From: Bolinopsis microptera
Taxonomy: Eukaryota > Ctenophora > Tentaculata > Lobata > Bolinopsidae
Length of the DNA stretch: 64,000 nucleotides
NCBI RefSeq assembly: GCF_026151205.1
Contig: NC_087075.1
Span: forward strand, 16,196,752-16,260,751
Direction: 5' to 3'
Shown: positions 42,090 to 53,244 of the stretch, in pieces
Numbering within the stretch: the stretch's first letter is position 1
How the letters are laid out: every line of letters starts with the position of its first letter
Notes under the pieces: generated by a model
Database searches by the model: none
The model's input: only the letters and a program-made list of their open reading frames with translations
Told to the model about the DNA's origin: nothing
Program-made: the position numbers and the translations under genes

Positions 42090-44269
42090 ATGGAAATTTC
42101 TAAGAACATATTGGGATTTATTGCTGCGGCGGTAGCCACTTTCCTTCTTTTCCTCTGTGTGTGCATAATCGGCGTTCATAGTGCTACACCCTTTACTGTC
42201 ATGGTAAGAAATTACAAATTATTTTATAAATTTAACTCGTTGGGTAATGAAGAAAGTTTTAGTTAAAAACCAGACATTAGCAGAAATAACTAAAATTGAT
42301 GATTTATTAATTAAAGGATATGGTTACCATGGTTACCATGGTTACCATGGTAACCAAATATTTGCTAATAACCATGGTAACCAAATACTTGCTCGTAACC
42401 ATGGTAACCAAATACTTGCTCATAACATGGTAACCAAATACTTGCTCGTAACCATGGTAACCAAATACTTGCTCGTAACCATGGTAACCAAATACGTGCT
42501 CATAACATGGTAACCAAATACTTTCTCCTAACCATGGTAACCAAATACTTGCTCGTAACCATGGTAACCACACACTTGCTCAGATCTTGTTGGGTTTCCT
42601 GGCCGGGGGGTTGTGCTCGTTCATGAGATTGGTTGATGTGGTCAGCTCTACTGGTAAGTCTTATTTTACTGAATTTATACACTTTTTTTACATCGAGCAG
42701 TTATATAATGTTATATAAAGTAAGGAATGAATTCAAATCATCCCCTTAAATAACTTAAAACGACTAAGTAATTCCCGACTATAAATTTACCCTCACTAGC
42801 ATGTTGCACATAACTAGCATGTTGCACATATTATGTATGGTACAGTAAAACACCAATTTGTCGGAAACCGATTTACCGCGAATCCCGATTTAACACGGAT
42901 GTTTCCTTTTCCCCAAACTCCGCTGTAAATCGGGATTTTACTGTACATATTTTTTCAGGTATGATGACGCTAGGCTTTCTCAAAGATAGTAAGTTAAGAT
43001 AAGCCTACATTTATAGTATCTACGCTATATTTGTTTATTAGTAGAGATTTTTTTTTTTTAGATTTGAAAAATTTTCAAAACGGTATATACAAATCAACAG
43101 GATTATAAAACATAAAAATAAAAACCGCTTTGTCGGCAAATGCCAGGGCCCTAACAATCCACTCAAAAAAATTCAAAACAGGACCCAGAAGCTTGTAAGC
43201 CACTGGTCAAAAAAAAAGTGAAATCTAATTAAATAAAGATTTTGTTCAAAAATCAAATAAAATCAAAATTACGCGACCAAAATTCAAAAACTCTCATAAA
43301 TGTGAAAATCTTAGTATCAATCAATATCCATGATCAGAATAAATGAGGAAAAACGCGAAAATCACATACATTACTGTATTACAACAGATGTCAAAAATTG
43401 TTATTAACAGAGATCCAATGTGTCCATAATAAAATAATAAAGTTCAACTAGCTTCCCAATCAAAAGGTAGTCAAGACAGGGTAACTAGAGTAGTAGGCAG
43501 TAACTTAGTAGTAATAGCAGAGTAGGGATAAATTTGCTATCAGTGAGAAAGATGAGGGAATAGTCAGCATCAGGATGCAGAGAGTTTTCCCGTATGTGTC
43601 CATGCTTTAGTTGTAGTGTCAAAGTTGTGACTTCCAGTAAGATCAGGTAATCTGGTGATCTTAAACCCGAAAAAGTATATAAACACAAACATTGAATGTC
43701 ATTCATAATCATTTTGATTCACAATATTTTCGATTTTGACATAATTCAATTTACTCACCTATAATAATTTTCAGACAAGAAGCTATTTGTCTTATTGATT
43801 GTCGGCGCCGGACTTATCTCGGGTTAGTAAGACAGATTTAAAATATATAAACTTTGACGGGTAGTCTATTTCTGAGATTGTTAGTCTATCGTATTTCTGG
43901 GGACGAAATGACAGTCTCCACTCACTGTTTACTCCCATTTACTCCCCAACAATCTATCATGATCCACTTAAGAGAGCAAAAAGGAACAATTTCCACAATA
44001 TAAACATTGTAAATCTAACTATTATTCATCTTTTCAGGCGGATTCACTTTAATCGCATTCATCTGGTGGACTTCAGAAGGAGTGAAATTGAATAAATACT
44101 TGAATGATAATGAAGAATACTTGCCTGAAGACATAAACATAAAGAACCTTTATTTTTCCGGTAAACTCTTTTTCCCTACGTGTGTGTTATTCTCTCTGGA
44201 ATCGCTGGTCTTGCTAATGTTCTCTTGGGATTCCTTCAATTCCGCAACCCAAGTGTACCAGCAAGTTAG
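42090..44269 (+). CDS. Tetraspan membrane protein D, apparent frameshift in last exon
   Basis: Exons are 42090-42203, 42584-42653, 42959-42988, 43775-43822 and 44038-44269, with phases 0, 1, 1, 1 and the family lengths 70, 30 and 48 for exons 2-4. The protein starts MEISKNILGFIAAAVATFLL. TM3 runs from KKLFVLLIVGAGLISGGFTL into IAFIWW. After a long acidic loop the annotated frame continues to 44348, but its sequence there is not family-like. A different frame from about 44178 gives VCVILSGIAGLANVLLGFLQ and ends at TAG 44267-44269. This matches TM4 of gene C (GCVVASVVASIGNIGLGFLD). One base appears to be missing in the CTTTTTCCC tract (44168-44176), from a sequencing error or a recent mutation. 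Expected length is about 164 aa. The ATG is 5 bp after the TSD of a hAT-like element, so its promoter was displaced or replaced. Function is unknown. Confidence 0.75.
42310..42580. repeat. 27-bp minisatellite in intron 1 of gene D
   Basis: About nine copies of CATGGTAACCAAATACTTGC plus TCGTAAC. The array ends directly at the splice acceptor (CACACTTGCTCAG), so the repeat supplies the acceptor tract of exon 2. A related unit recurs at 44275-44325, behind the stop codon of gene D. Confidence 0.9.
42843..42943. mobile_element. 101-bp pogo/Tc1-mariner-like MITE in intron 2 of gene D
   Basis: Ends CAGTAAAACACC and CAGTAAAATCCCGATTTACA (complement) are flanked by TA on both sides (42841-42842, 42944-42945). 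CAGTAAAA plus CGATTTA is typical of pogo/Tigger-type ends. It lies about 15 bp before the first base of exon 3, next to the polypyrimidine tract. Confidence 0.85.
42989..43774. other. Intron 3 of gene D
   Basis: 786 bp, longer than the corresponding introns in A (180 bp) and B (173 bp). No repeat with clear ends was identified. An open minus-strand frame at 43485-43712 is unsupported. Confidence 0.6.
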
Positions 44270-44522
44270 AAAGGACATGGTAACCAGGGTGGTCAAACAC
44301 TTGCTCATAACCATGGTGACAAAATGCTCAAGTGCACCAGCGAGTTAGTTAAGCAGTGCTACTGCCGAACATTTGTTTGTGTTCAATTTTCATTACTTTA
44401 TTACAGCGATTAAGTAGATTAAGTTTATTTCAGTAAATTAAGTTCATAACAGTATATTATATTCATATAAAATTCATATCATTATCAGTAGAATCAGTTT
44501 AAAGATTTATTTCATATGTATT

Positions 44523-44750
44523 ATATGGCTCTTACTAAATCGCTCGCCCAAACCATGCCAACAATTTCAACTTTTGCGCCAATGCCATAAGAGACACTGC
44601 TGCTTTCTTCCTCCGAGAAGCAAAGTGTAAAGACGTAATTAGGATAGAACCAGCACTCCTGACAGTCAGACCAATTTTGCAATTTATCCAATGCGAAAAT
44701 TACCAGTAAAATGAAAAAAGTTTGGGCGAGCGATTTAGTGAGCGCGGATA
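44523..44750. mobile_element. ~228-bp MITE with ACTAAATCGCTCGCCCAAAC ends
   Basis: ACTAAATCGCTCGCCCAAAC near 44534 is mirrored by its exact complement near 44725-44745. Outer bases also partly match. No TSD could be assigned, so the ends are approximate. Confidence 0.7.
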
Positions 44751-45990
44751 ATCATAGAGAATGTGTAGTATAGGCTTACCTTCCATATTAATATAAAGTT
44801 GGTTTCATTCAAAAATATTAATATTTTACCAATTTATGGGCAAAAATCGATCAAATTTGGTGCGTATGCCCAAATATGGGCATATGGTTTTTGGCTCATA
44901 ACTCAGTCATTTTTTTGTTTTTGCTTTGTCCAATCTTGATAAAAATTCATATACGAGTTCAAAATCAAGGGACTACTAGCCGGTCACCGGTCCTAGTTTG
45001 TTGCTATCTCGAAATCAAGTTTCACAAAAAAATCAGGGTGAACCCCCCCCCCCCCCCCCCCTTAACAAAAGCATATGCTGAAACCTTAACCCTAACGAGA
45101 AATTAGACCAATTTCCTTATACGGTCATATCACGTGATCGAGACAGTTTTCGTCAATATTTCGTCAGGGAGCATTTTAACCATATTATATATGTTATGGG
45201 GGGTGATCCGGAATCAGCGTCCGAAAAATACATTTTAGAACAATCTCGAAGATCGACTGTAGAGTGATTTAGCACGCTCGCTGTCGAACGGCGCCACACA
45301 TTACACAGGGTACTGAAGTCAATCCCGATCAAAATATTTAGGGGGGGGGGATACGTATTACGTTGACCTTTATAGCTCAGTCACTGATTGCCCGATTGAG
45401 ATAATTCTTTTTGGCATGGCTTACTATCAGTATAACCAATTATTCGAGGAATATATTAAATCAAAGAATATTCACATTTTTTTTCGAATGAAGGTTCGTT
45501 ATCGTACCGTGGTCAACGGCCAAGTTTTCAGGAGCCAGTTTGGGACACACTTTTAAAATAAAGCGATCTACTATTACCAAAGATATATGAGTCAGTTTGT
45601 TAATAATAATACGAATTAGGTTCGTTTTTTGAACAAAATAATAGTTACGATATTTTGGAAAATTTAAATAGTAGGCAAAAAGTTTCATTAACAATAAGAA
45701 AATTAATCAAAACAGAAATCAAAATTATTGGCTGCATTGGGAATTTATAACGGATTGAAATGTACGTAAAATTTACGTTTATGCGCTGATGTAATAGACG
45801 GATGTATTATTAGTCAATCGACATAAAGTAACGGACGGCCTCAGGGCAGTCACAAAACCGAACATGGAGCAAACCTATATTGCAATTCAAAAAATAATAC
45901 AACATAATAATTAATATACGCAATATATCTCAAAACACTGAAAGCAACCCTTACACGGCTGTTCTTGACTCGTGATCACCATTGTAACAC
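44751..45990. other. Intergenic sequence
   Basis: No gene recognised. A 20-base poly-C tract lies at 45043-45062. GTAGAGTGATTTAGCACGCTCG at 45258-45279 recurs at 48552-48573. Confidence 0.5.
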
Positions 45991-46222
45991 TACTAGTTAC
46001 TAAGTTACCATAGTAACAATACTAGCTACCATAGTAACACTACTAGTTACCATAGTAACACTACTAGTTACCATAGTAACACTAATAGTTACCATTGTAA
46101 CACTACTAGTTACCATAGTAACACTACTAGTTACCATAGTAACACTACTAGTTACCATAGTAACACTACTAGTTACCATAGTAACACTACTAGTTACCAT
46201 AGTAACACTACTAGTTACCATT
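45990..46222. repeat. 20-bp minisatellite (ACTACTAGTTACCATAGTAAC)
   Basis: About 11 copies. The last one overlaps the 3' end of the GPCR remnant on the minus strand and supplies its stop codon. Confidence 0.95.
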
Positions 46223-46790
46223 AATTTTAAATATCACACTCATATAGTCAGATCTCCCTACTGTCCTCATGGTGGCCCCTCTTTTAGAATCGGTTATTGC
46301 TACGGTTTTCTTGCTGCCAGTTAGTCTCAGTGTTCTAATTATCTTACTTTGGATGTTTTTAAGCTGTCTCTTGAAGCCGGCGGACCGGGAAAAGTGGACC
46401 ATGGGAAGAAAGGTAGAGTTTATAAAAGTACAGTAATCTACCACGAGGAAGATCCAGAGGTTGTTGTTACCTTTAGCCATGTCGTAGATACCCGGCACTA
46501 TGAAACAAATGAAACTCGGCGTATAGGTGATGATAAAAAAACGCTATCACCGTCACCATGGTGATGATGGCATGACGCTCAGCTTGACGTTTCTTCTTGC
46601 CTACTTTTTTGGTGTTTTGGCCCGAATCCAGACTGTCGTCCATGTCGTTGCCGATTGTTTTCTCCTCGTCTCTGATGGTAACTGAGAGGTCTCCTGCTGC
46701 AGAGTTGTCATCTGGTGAAGGGTGGAAGTGGCGGACCCCTCCTCTTTTTACACTTGATTTCCTGCCGGAGATTGGGTTAGTTACTATGGT
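46211..46790 (-). pseudogene. Class A GPCR-like C-terminal fragment (TM6-TM7-tail)
   Basis: On the minus strand a charged third intracellular loop (DEEKTIGNDMDDSLDSGQNT, then KKKRQAERH) leads into a TM6-like segment, IITMVTVIAFF. A frame change at a 7-base homopolymer (46535-46541) is followed by IITYTPSFICFIVPG, an extracellular turn, and a TM7-like segment, CTFINSTFLPMVHFSRSAGF (a variant of NPxxY), then a basic helix-8/tail. TM1-TM5 were not found upstream (above 46790), where short tandem repeats break the frame. It could be a pseudogene, or the last exon of a real gene with one consensus error. Ligand is unknown. Confidence 0.65.
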
Positions 46791-47000
46791 AACTGAGGGT
46801 TAGTTACTATGGTTACTATGGTTACTATAGAAGTGGCGGACCCCCCTCTTTTTACACTTGATTTCCTGCCGGAGATTGGTTTAGTTACTATGGTTACTGA
46901 GGGTTAGTTACTATGGTTACTGAGGGTTAGTTACTATGGTTACTATGGTTACTATGGAAGTGGCGGACCCCCCCCTCTTTTTACACTTGATTTCCTGCAG
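46725..47000. repeat. Three ~90-100-bp repeats with embedded GTTACTATGG units
   Basis: AAGTGGCGGACCCC...TTTTTACACTTGATTTCCTG occurs at 46727, 46830 and 46959. Between them are runs of GGTTAGTTACTATGGTTACT. The first copy overlaps the loop-coding end of the GPCR remnant. Confidence 0.85.
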
Positions 47001-47117
47001 GAGGTTGGATTCGTTATATTTTATTCTCTACTGTTTTTATCGTTACTTTAAGGCTATCAGTGTATTGCTGATAATTTGATATTTCCTGATAATTTGGTTG
47101 TAAGACTCAGACTCTGT

Positions 47118-47240
47118 AGGATCGCCTTAATGTGTAAAAATCAGCTGCCTTAATGTGTAAAAATCAGCAGCCTTAATGTGTAAAAATCAGCAGCCTTAAT
47201 GTGTAAAAATCAACAGCCTTAATGTGTAAAAATCAGCCGC
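47118..47240. repeat. 24-bp tandem repeat, 5 copies
   Basis: Unit GCCTTAATGTGTAAAAATCA plus GCAG. Confidence 0.95.
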
Positions 47241-47273
47241 TGTTGTTGTGATAACCATTATAAAGTCAGCTTA

Positions 47274-48074
47274 CCTTACTCGGGATAATTACGACGGGTT
47301 TATTAACGACCGGTTAAAATATGGTTCGGGAAAAATATGGCGAAATTGCTCAAAACCCACCACATTTTCCCGGTCGCCATTTTACCGGTGTCCAACCTTT
47401 CAATTTTAGATTCAAAAATTTTGTCTCAGATGTAAATTTCCTTATTAGAGATAAGCAAGTTTAGAAATTTTCGCATTGCTAAAACTTGTGAAACAAGTCG
47501 AATTATCAATAATTGTTGAAAGTAGACAGAAATAATGACTCGTGGTTAATCAAACTAGATGGAAAATAATTTTTAACATTTGAAGCGTAACAACCAGATC
47601 GATATTAAGATAAAGGGAGAGCTGTTTAGTCTTCCAATAAGTTGTAATCATCTTCGTTATCTTCATCTGGATCATCCCTTTCATCAGTTTTAATTAATTA
47701 AAGTTTTAATTTAACTGTTACTTTTACTTTGAGTCCTATTTCATTATGTAGAGATAGTCAATACCTAAGAAATTAAAAATTGGCCTATTTAAATCAAATT
47801 TGACAATAAGGATATATGACAAGAATTGGGCAAAAAGGTGAATTTTTTGCAATTTTAGCCAAATGAAGTCGAAAAACCTACAACAAGTGTCCCAATAGTC
47901 TTCTTTAGTGAATATAAGACAACGATTAAAATATGAGCACCCATACCCCTTGGGAACCCTAAAAGCTGAGTAGGCGGGTTTATTAACGACCGGTGAAAAG
48001 GTGGTTCGGGAAAAATATGGCGAAATTACCCTAAACCCACCACTTTATCCCGGTCATAATAATCCCGAGTAAGG
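47274..48074. mobile_element. 801-bp TA-flanked transposon, non-autonomous
   Basis: Ends CCTTACTCGGGATAATTACG and CCTTACTCGGGATTATTATG (complement) are flanked by TA (47272-47273, 48075-48076). A ~90-bp internal block (CGGGTTTATTAACGACCGGT...GGTTCGGGAAAAATATGGCG) is directly repeated near each end (47300-47390, 47975-48055). No ORF. TA target sites suggest Tc1/mariner-type mobilisation. Confidence 0.8.
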
Positions 48075-48630
48075 TAGTTAAAAATATCAACGACTATTTC
48101 ATTGAAAATTGATTGTTTCATTGACTTCTCAAGGTTTAAATAAATTTGTTGATCGACATTCTCTCGATCTGATAAACGGAAAAGAAGTAAAGTGTTTACT
48201 CAGTTGTGCTAAGAGTTGAAAATGTTGTTGGTGTCTCACTGATTTACTGATACTATTGACGATCAAACAGTGTTAATGAACAAAGGTTCAATTCTATATG
48301 ATTACGAAAAAATGTGTATTGACTTGTTAATTTAAATCAAAAGTAAGGAGTAAAACTGTGCTAGATGTGGGGTAGAGTTCACATGTTCTGTAAATCATAG
48401 CTGGTGGATCATATCACTAATTAAACGTCACATCACTAATTATACGTCATATGATCTGACCCCTAATAATAGGGGGGCCTGGAAGTCGTGCAGAAACCAA
48501 CATCGATCCCAGTTGGTTTCAGCTGTCGGAGGCCCTTTTGGAAAAATCGAACGTAGAGTGATTTAGCACGCTCGATAAGTTACATTTTGATACAAGCTAG
48601 TTAAGACTAAGTAAGGTATCTTGATGCAAT

Positions 48631-48688
48631 CCTGTTTGATCCTGTTTGATCCTGTTTGATCCTGTTTGATCCTGTTTGATCCTGTTTA
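48631..48688. repeat. 10-bp tandem repeat (CCTGTTTGAT), about 6 copies
   Basis: Uninterrupted copies, the last one diverged. Confidence 0.95.
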
Positions 48689-49210
48689 TGGTGGTTCAAA
48701 ATATAGAAAACGGAGTTCTCTGGGGTTTAGTGTATACTAAGTCAAGCTCTGGTCACGTAACACGAACGGTAGGGCGTACCGAAAAGATAGAAAGGAAACA
48801 AGTATATTAAAAGGAGAAACTAATTAAATATAAATGTAATACAAAGTGAACAACAAACGAGAAATACTTCTTAGTCCGCTCCAAACAGTTTGGCGTGAAT
48901 ATAGACGGGTGAATATAGATCTCGATAGGATCTATCACGGGGTCTATCACAATTTAGGGCAGCTCAAGAAGAAGTCACAACTTCACTCCTGTCCCTCGGG
49001 CATATTCTCAAACAAAACTGTCACGCAATAATGCGTGACGGAACAACGCATCTGCTTGTCCCACGTGACTAGCAGTCTCGCCAATGAACACTCTGCTAGT
49101 TAGTCACTCTGCAGTCGCAAGAACCAACCACAGGCCACTCTGCCAGTTAAGTGCAAACATGAGCGGACAACTCTTATCTGAATAAAGATAAGCTCGCTTA
49201 AACCGATATT

Positions 49211-49570
49211 TACAACAAACGCGTGTAAAATAGAGATAAGCTAAATCAAACTTTACTCGCGGAAATCCTTATCATTAAATTCAACTAGCCTAATTCCAAA
49301 ATTACTAATATAAATCCTAAATTAAATGAAATAAGAACACGTACCTGACTAATACAAGATGCGCTGATTTACACATTTAAACTTGGAGAAATCTGCTGAT
49401 TCTCCCTTTCAACAAAAAACCCTATCACGCTTATTGAGGTAAAATACATTTTCCATTTTGCCCCTATATATGAGTACAACGTCCAAATGGGGCTCTGAGA
49501 GTAATAGTACTTTAGTCAAATAATATATTTTTTCAAAGCATCCACTAGTCAAAATTTAATTTTAATTTTT
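49211..49570 (+). repeat. Duplicated segment, left copy part 1
   Basis: Starts TACAACAAACGCGTGTAAAA. Matches 62769-63140 with a few substitutions and small indels, including an extra GCTTTATT in the right copy. Confidence 0.95.
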
Positions 49571-50535
49571 TTCCCTGCTCTTGCCGAAGGCAAAAATATC
49601 GTAGGGAATAAGTAATCGGGTTTGGATATATGAGGTGGCCCGACGGTCCTACGATGATGACAAAAGTCTGCTCCTTCGCAATATAGACCACTCCCCTATA
49701 ATTATGTGTATAAAAGGAGTCTATTTTGCGCGCGCGACGCCAGTTATGTGTTAATTAATTACAGCCATAGCATTAGCAACAAAATTTTGGTGCTTGACGA
49801 CTGTTACACAGGTTTCCATCGGGTTACAATTCACTCTAATTCATTAATATAGCATATTAGTCATCTGAGCGGATCAATCATCAACATAAATGTTATTTTG
49901 GTGAAACAAGCTTAATATATTACCGAGTGATAATATTCAGCAAGTCAAAACAAATTAAATTATGATATCAGCTGATAAACTCGTGGCTGATTATTTAACA
50001 GTTGATTGACACTTAATGGTAAAAAGCGAAAACATATAGTTGAGAAAAGATGTTACTTTACATTTACATTCAAGAAGCAACTAAGATCAAGATTGTGGTA
50101 TGCTTTTAAAGAATCCTATATCAAATCAAAGGCTCGATAATCGATGGTGCTGTAGATGTGTCGAGTATTCGAGTAAGCATCAAAATGTATTAGTTTATGT
50201 TAGATAATAATTAAGATGATACAGACTATTTTATAACAGTCATTAAAGTTGGCATACGATGCAATAATATGACGTGACATGATTGATGATACGCATCGTT
50301 AACACGTAACAAAATTGCGCAAAATATGAAATGATCTACAACCAAACCACATACAGATCGACGGCGACACCTCAGATGCGCGCAGAATTTTTCAAGTTCT
50401 GCACGCCTAATATAATATACACGATTATCACGTTCGCAAAACACAACTCTGGGATAACAATAAAGTAGAACAATTACATTGTAGGCAGTAGGGAAATTTG
50501 ATCGTGCGTGGTGTTACCGCGGCGAAATTCTTGTT

Positions 50536-51395
50536 AAAGTTATATGATTGTCATGCGATATTAAACTTACAGCTGCTCGCAATGCACTATGAAATTATTA
50601 AATATGCTCGCTATACACTTTTAGATACCGCATGTATTTGTACATATTAGCTCATAATTCCAAATACCAATAACGAATAAAGTATAGGCAAGAGGTCCAA
50701 AACCAATTCAAGCATGACACCAGACTAAGACCAACATTGAACACATTGTCATGGAAGTCTGCAAGCTTATTATCGTGTGATTCCACTTTGATCCGTTATT
50801 ATGCAATCACCTTCTTACTAGACGGCGCTCAGCCTGTCATTCCGCCGAATATATACTAAAACTATTAACATGATAGCCTGGGGTCCCCAGGTAATCACCT
50901 TCAGGCGGTGTCGATGGATCATGCGAAAAGCGTTATTGTGTGAATGCCCTTACCATAATTACACCGAACTGAATGACAGGTATCACTCCACCACATCTCT
51001 AAACATTCAGCAGTTACAAATAATAACGAACAAACTAACAAACAAGACATAACTCTGCAACACGGTGGTTTATACAATGAGCGGCATACTGATGGAGGAG
51101 GGCCTCTTGTTCTACAACTATAATAACAAGTGTATTAATTAATGAAGCTGTATCGAGTATCTGTAACGTCGTCCGGCATGTTATCAAGGTTTATGGGAAG
51201 TCTAGCTTCCCTCATTCTAATTTGTATCACGTATTAAATGTAAAAGAGTTTCACCTCGCTTCCAGCATCGTGTCACTTATACGTATATAAAACTCATTGC
51301 TCCGAATGATTTGTCAAGTTTTTGCTTTGTCACTAAAAATCCTTAGATTGTCAATGTATAATACGATATAAGCAGCTCAACTACCCACAAATTTC
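50536..51395 (+). repeat. Duplicated segment, left copy part 2
   Basis: Starts AAAGTTATATGATTGTCATG. Matches 63141-64000 almost base for base. The right copy runs past the end of the window. Confidence 0.95.
50817..50894 (+). repeat. Dispersed palindrome motif, copy in the left duplicate
   Basis: GGCGCTCAGCCTGTCATTCC ... GCCTGGGGTCCCCAGGTAA. The 3' block is a perfect inverted repeat CCTGGGG-T-CCCCAGG. Confidence 0.75.
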
Positions 51396-51885
51396 AGGGC
51401 TCAATTCTGGGCTGCTACTCACCAGCTAGATAAATGTTGAGTACTGATTCTTTTACGTGTAGGTAGGTAATATAATACCGCCGTGATCTAATGAAATGTC
51501 ACGTTACCTTACCTGCTGACATTAAACTCGGTATTCTGAGCTCTCGGACGGGTCACGTTAAGTGCACGTGACGCATTTAATCATGTTCCTGTACTCTGGA
51601 ATGCCTGTAATCTACATCCGAATAATTTGGTTCGTCGGCTCGTTGTGACTTGTGACTCATTTCTAATTCTTGATTTCGTGTCTTTGTAAGCTTACACTAA
51701 ACCTGGCCTGTTTTATTAGCTTGTTTAAATCGACGCATCTTTGTTGACGAGACACTTATACTTCTTGGCAGGTACGTGGAAGATTTATAGTAAAGAGGAT
51801 TTCTTAAGTTATAAAAATCAGATAAATTCAGCTTAACCCAGCTAAACTTAGCCCAATTCTTATCATGAAATAGTGTAAGAAGCTC

Positions 51886-52618
51886 CCTCTTCCCTCTTCC
51901 CTCTTCCCTCTTCCCTCTTCCCTCTTCCCTCTTCCCTCTTCCCTCTTCCCTCTTCCCTCTTCCCTCTTCCCTCTTCCCTCTTCCCTCTTCCCTCTTCCCT
52001 CTTCCCTCTTCCCTCTTCCCTCTTCCCTCTTCCCTCTTCCCTCTTCCCTCTTCCCTCTTCCCTCTTCCCTCTTCCCTCTTCCCTCTTCCCTCTTCCCTCT
52101 TCCCTCTTCCCTCTTCCCTCTTCCCTCTTCCCTCTTCCCTCTTCCCTCTTCCCTCTTCCCTCTTCCCTCTTCCCTCTTCCCTCTTCCCTCTTCCCTCTTC
52201 CCTCTTCCCTCTTCCCTCTTCCCTCTTCCCTCTTCCCTCTTCCCTCTTCCCTCTTCCCTCTTCCCTCTTCCCTCTTCCCTCTTCCCTCTTCCCTCTTCCC
52301 TCTTCCCTCTTCCCTCTTCCCTCTTCCCTCTTCCCTCTTCCCTCTTCCCTCTTCCCTCTTCCCTCTTCCCTCTTCCCTCTTCCCTCTTCCCTCTTCCCTC
52401 TTCCCTCTTCCCTCTTCCCTCTTCCCTCTTCCCTCTTCCCTCTTCCCTCTTCCCTCTTCCCTCTTCCCTCTTCCCTCTTCCCTCTTCCCTCTCCCATCTT
52501 CCATCTCCATCTCCCTCTCTCCCTCTTCCCTCTTCCCTCTTCCCTCTCCCATCTTCCATCTCCATCTCCCTCTCTCCCTCCCCCTCTCTCTCTCTCTCCC
52601 TCTCTCCCTCTCTCCCTT
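51886..52618. repeat. Heptamer satellite (CCCTCTT)n with a degenerate pyrimidine tail
   Basis: About 87 nearly perfect 7-bp copies to 52490, followed by CCCATCTTCCATCTCCATCT-type variants and CTCTCTCCC runs. Long glutamate/arginine-rich frames on the minus strand are artefacts of the repeat. Confidence 0.98.
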
Positions 52619-53244
52619 TAGCAGGATTACTTCTTTTGACTTAACACGCTCAGCAAGAATGAATAATTCTTCGCGCGTTACGTAGTTTATATAGGTGCAG
52701 CGGAAAATGGAGGTTTTTACACCAGTGCAAGCTCCAGTGTAGTGTAATATGTATGTACTACGGCTTTAAGTACGTCATTTTATAGTGATAAGATACAGAA
52801 ACTCACGCGGAGTATTCAAATTTCAGTGATAAGAAGTACAGGATAAAAACAAATTATTCCAGCAACTACTTTCTAACTGGTATCAATCTTGTGAAGACTC
52901 TCTCCTACACCCAAGTTATCAGGTTTGTAAACGTTTTATAGAATTTAGAAGACAAAATCTTCCTTCTCAAATTATTTGTCGTAGATAACATTCATTTTTT
53001 TGCCCTAATCGCTCCTTGTGCCTTACTCTGCTTAGTGCTGTATTCGACCTTGGCTAACTGTGAGAAATTTCCGGGCATTGACTGTTTATTAGTGTATTGG
53101 TAGGCAGTATTGCTACTGTTAGTTCAATTGCTTTGAAAGGACTGACATTTTTTCAATTCCTAGAATTGCAGGATTTTTCGAGAATTGTAGCATATACAAT
53201 GACCTTTTTTCATGTCCATATGGGATTGTTCCTTAATTCCTTAT
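52619..53244. other. Unique spacer between two arrays
   Basis: No gene seen. Confidence 0.5.

Larger units (their letters stand above)
48689..51885. other. Intergenic sequence, partly duplicated at 62.77-64.0 kb
   Basis: No supported gene. 49211-49570 and 50536-51395 recur at the right end of the window; 49571-50535 does not. The 60-codon frame at 50870-51052 starts in the dispersed motif and has no recognisable feature. Confidence 0.5.

Noticed and set aside
50870..51052. 60-codon frame identical in both duplicates (also 63475-63657)
   Set aside because: Identity follows from the recent duplication, not selection, and it starts inside the dispersed motif.
51697..52565. Glu/Arg/Gly-rich proteins of 229-266 aa on the minus strand
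   Set aside because: Translations of (CCCTCTT)n. Three overlapping frames give the same peptide.
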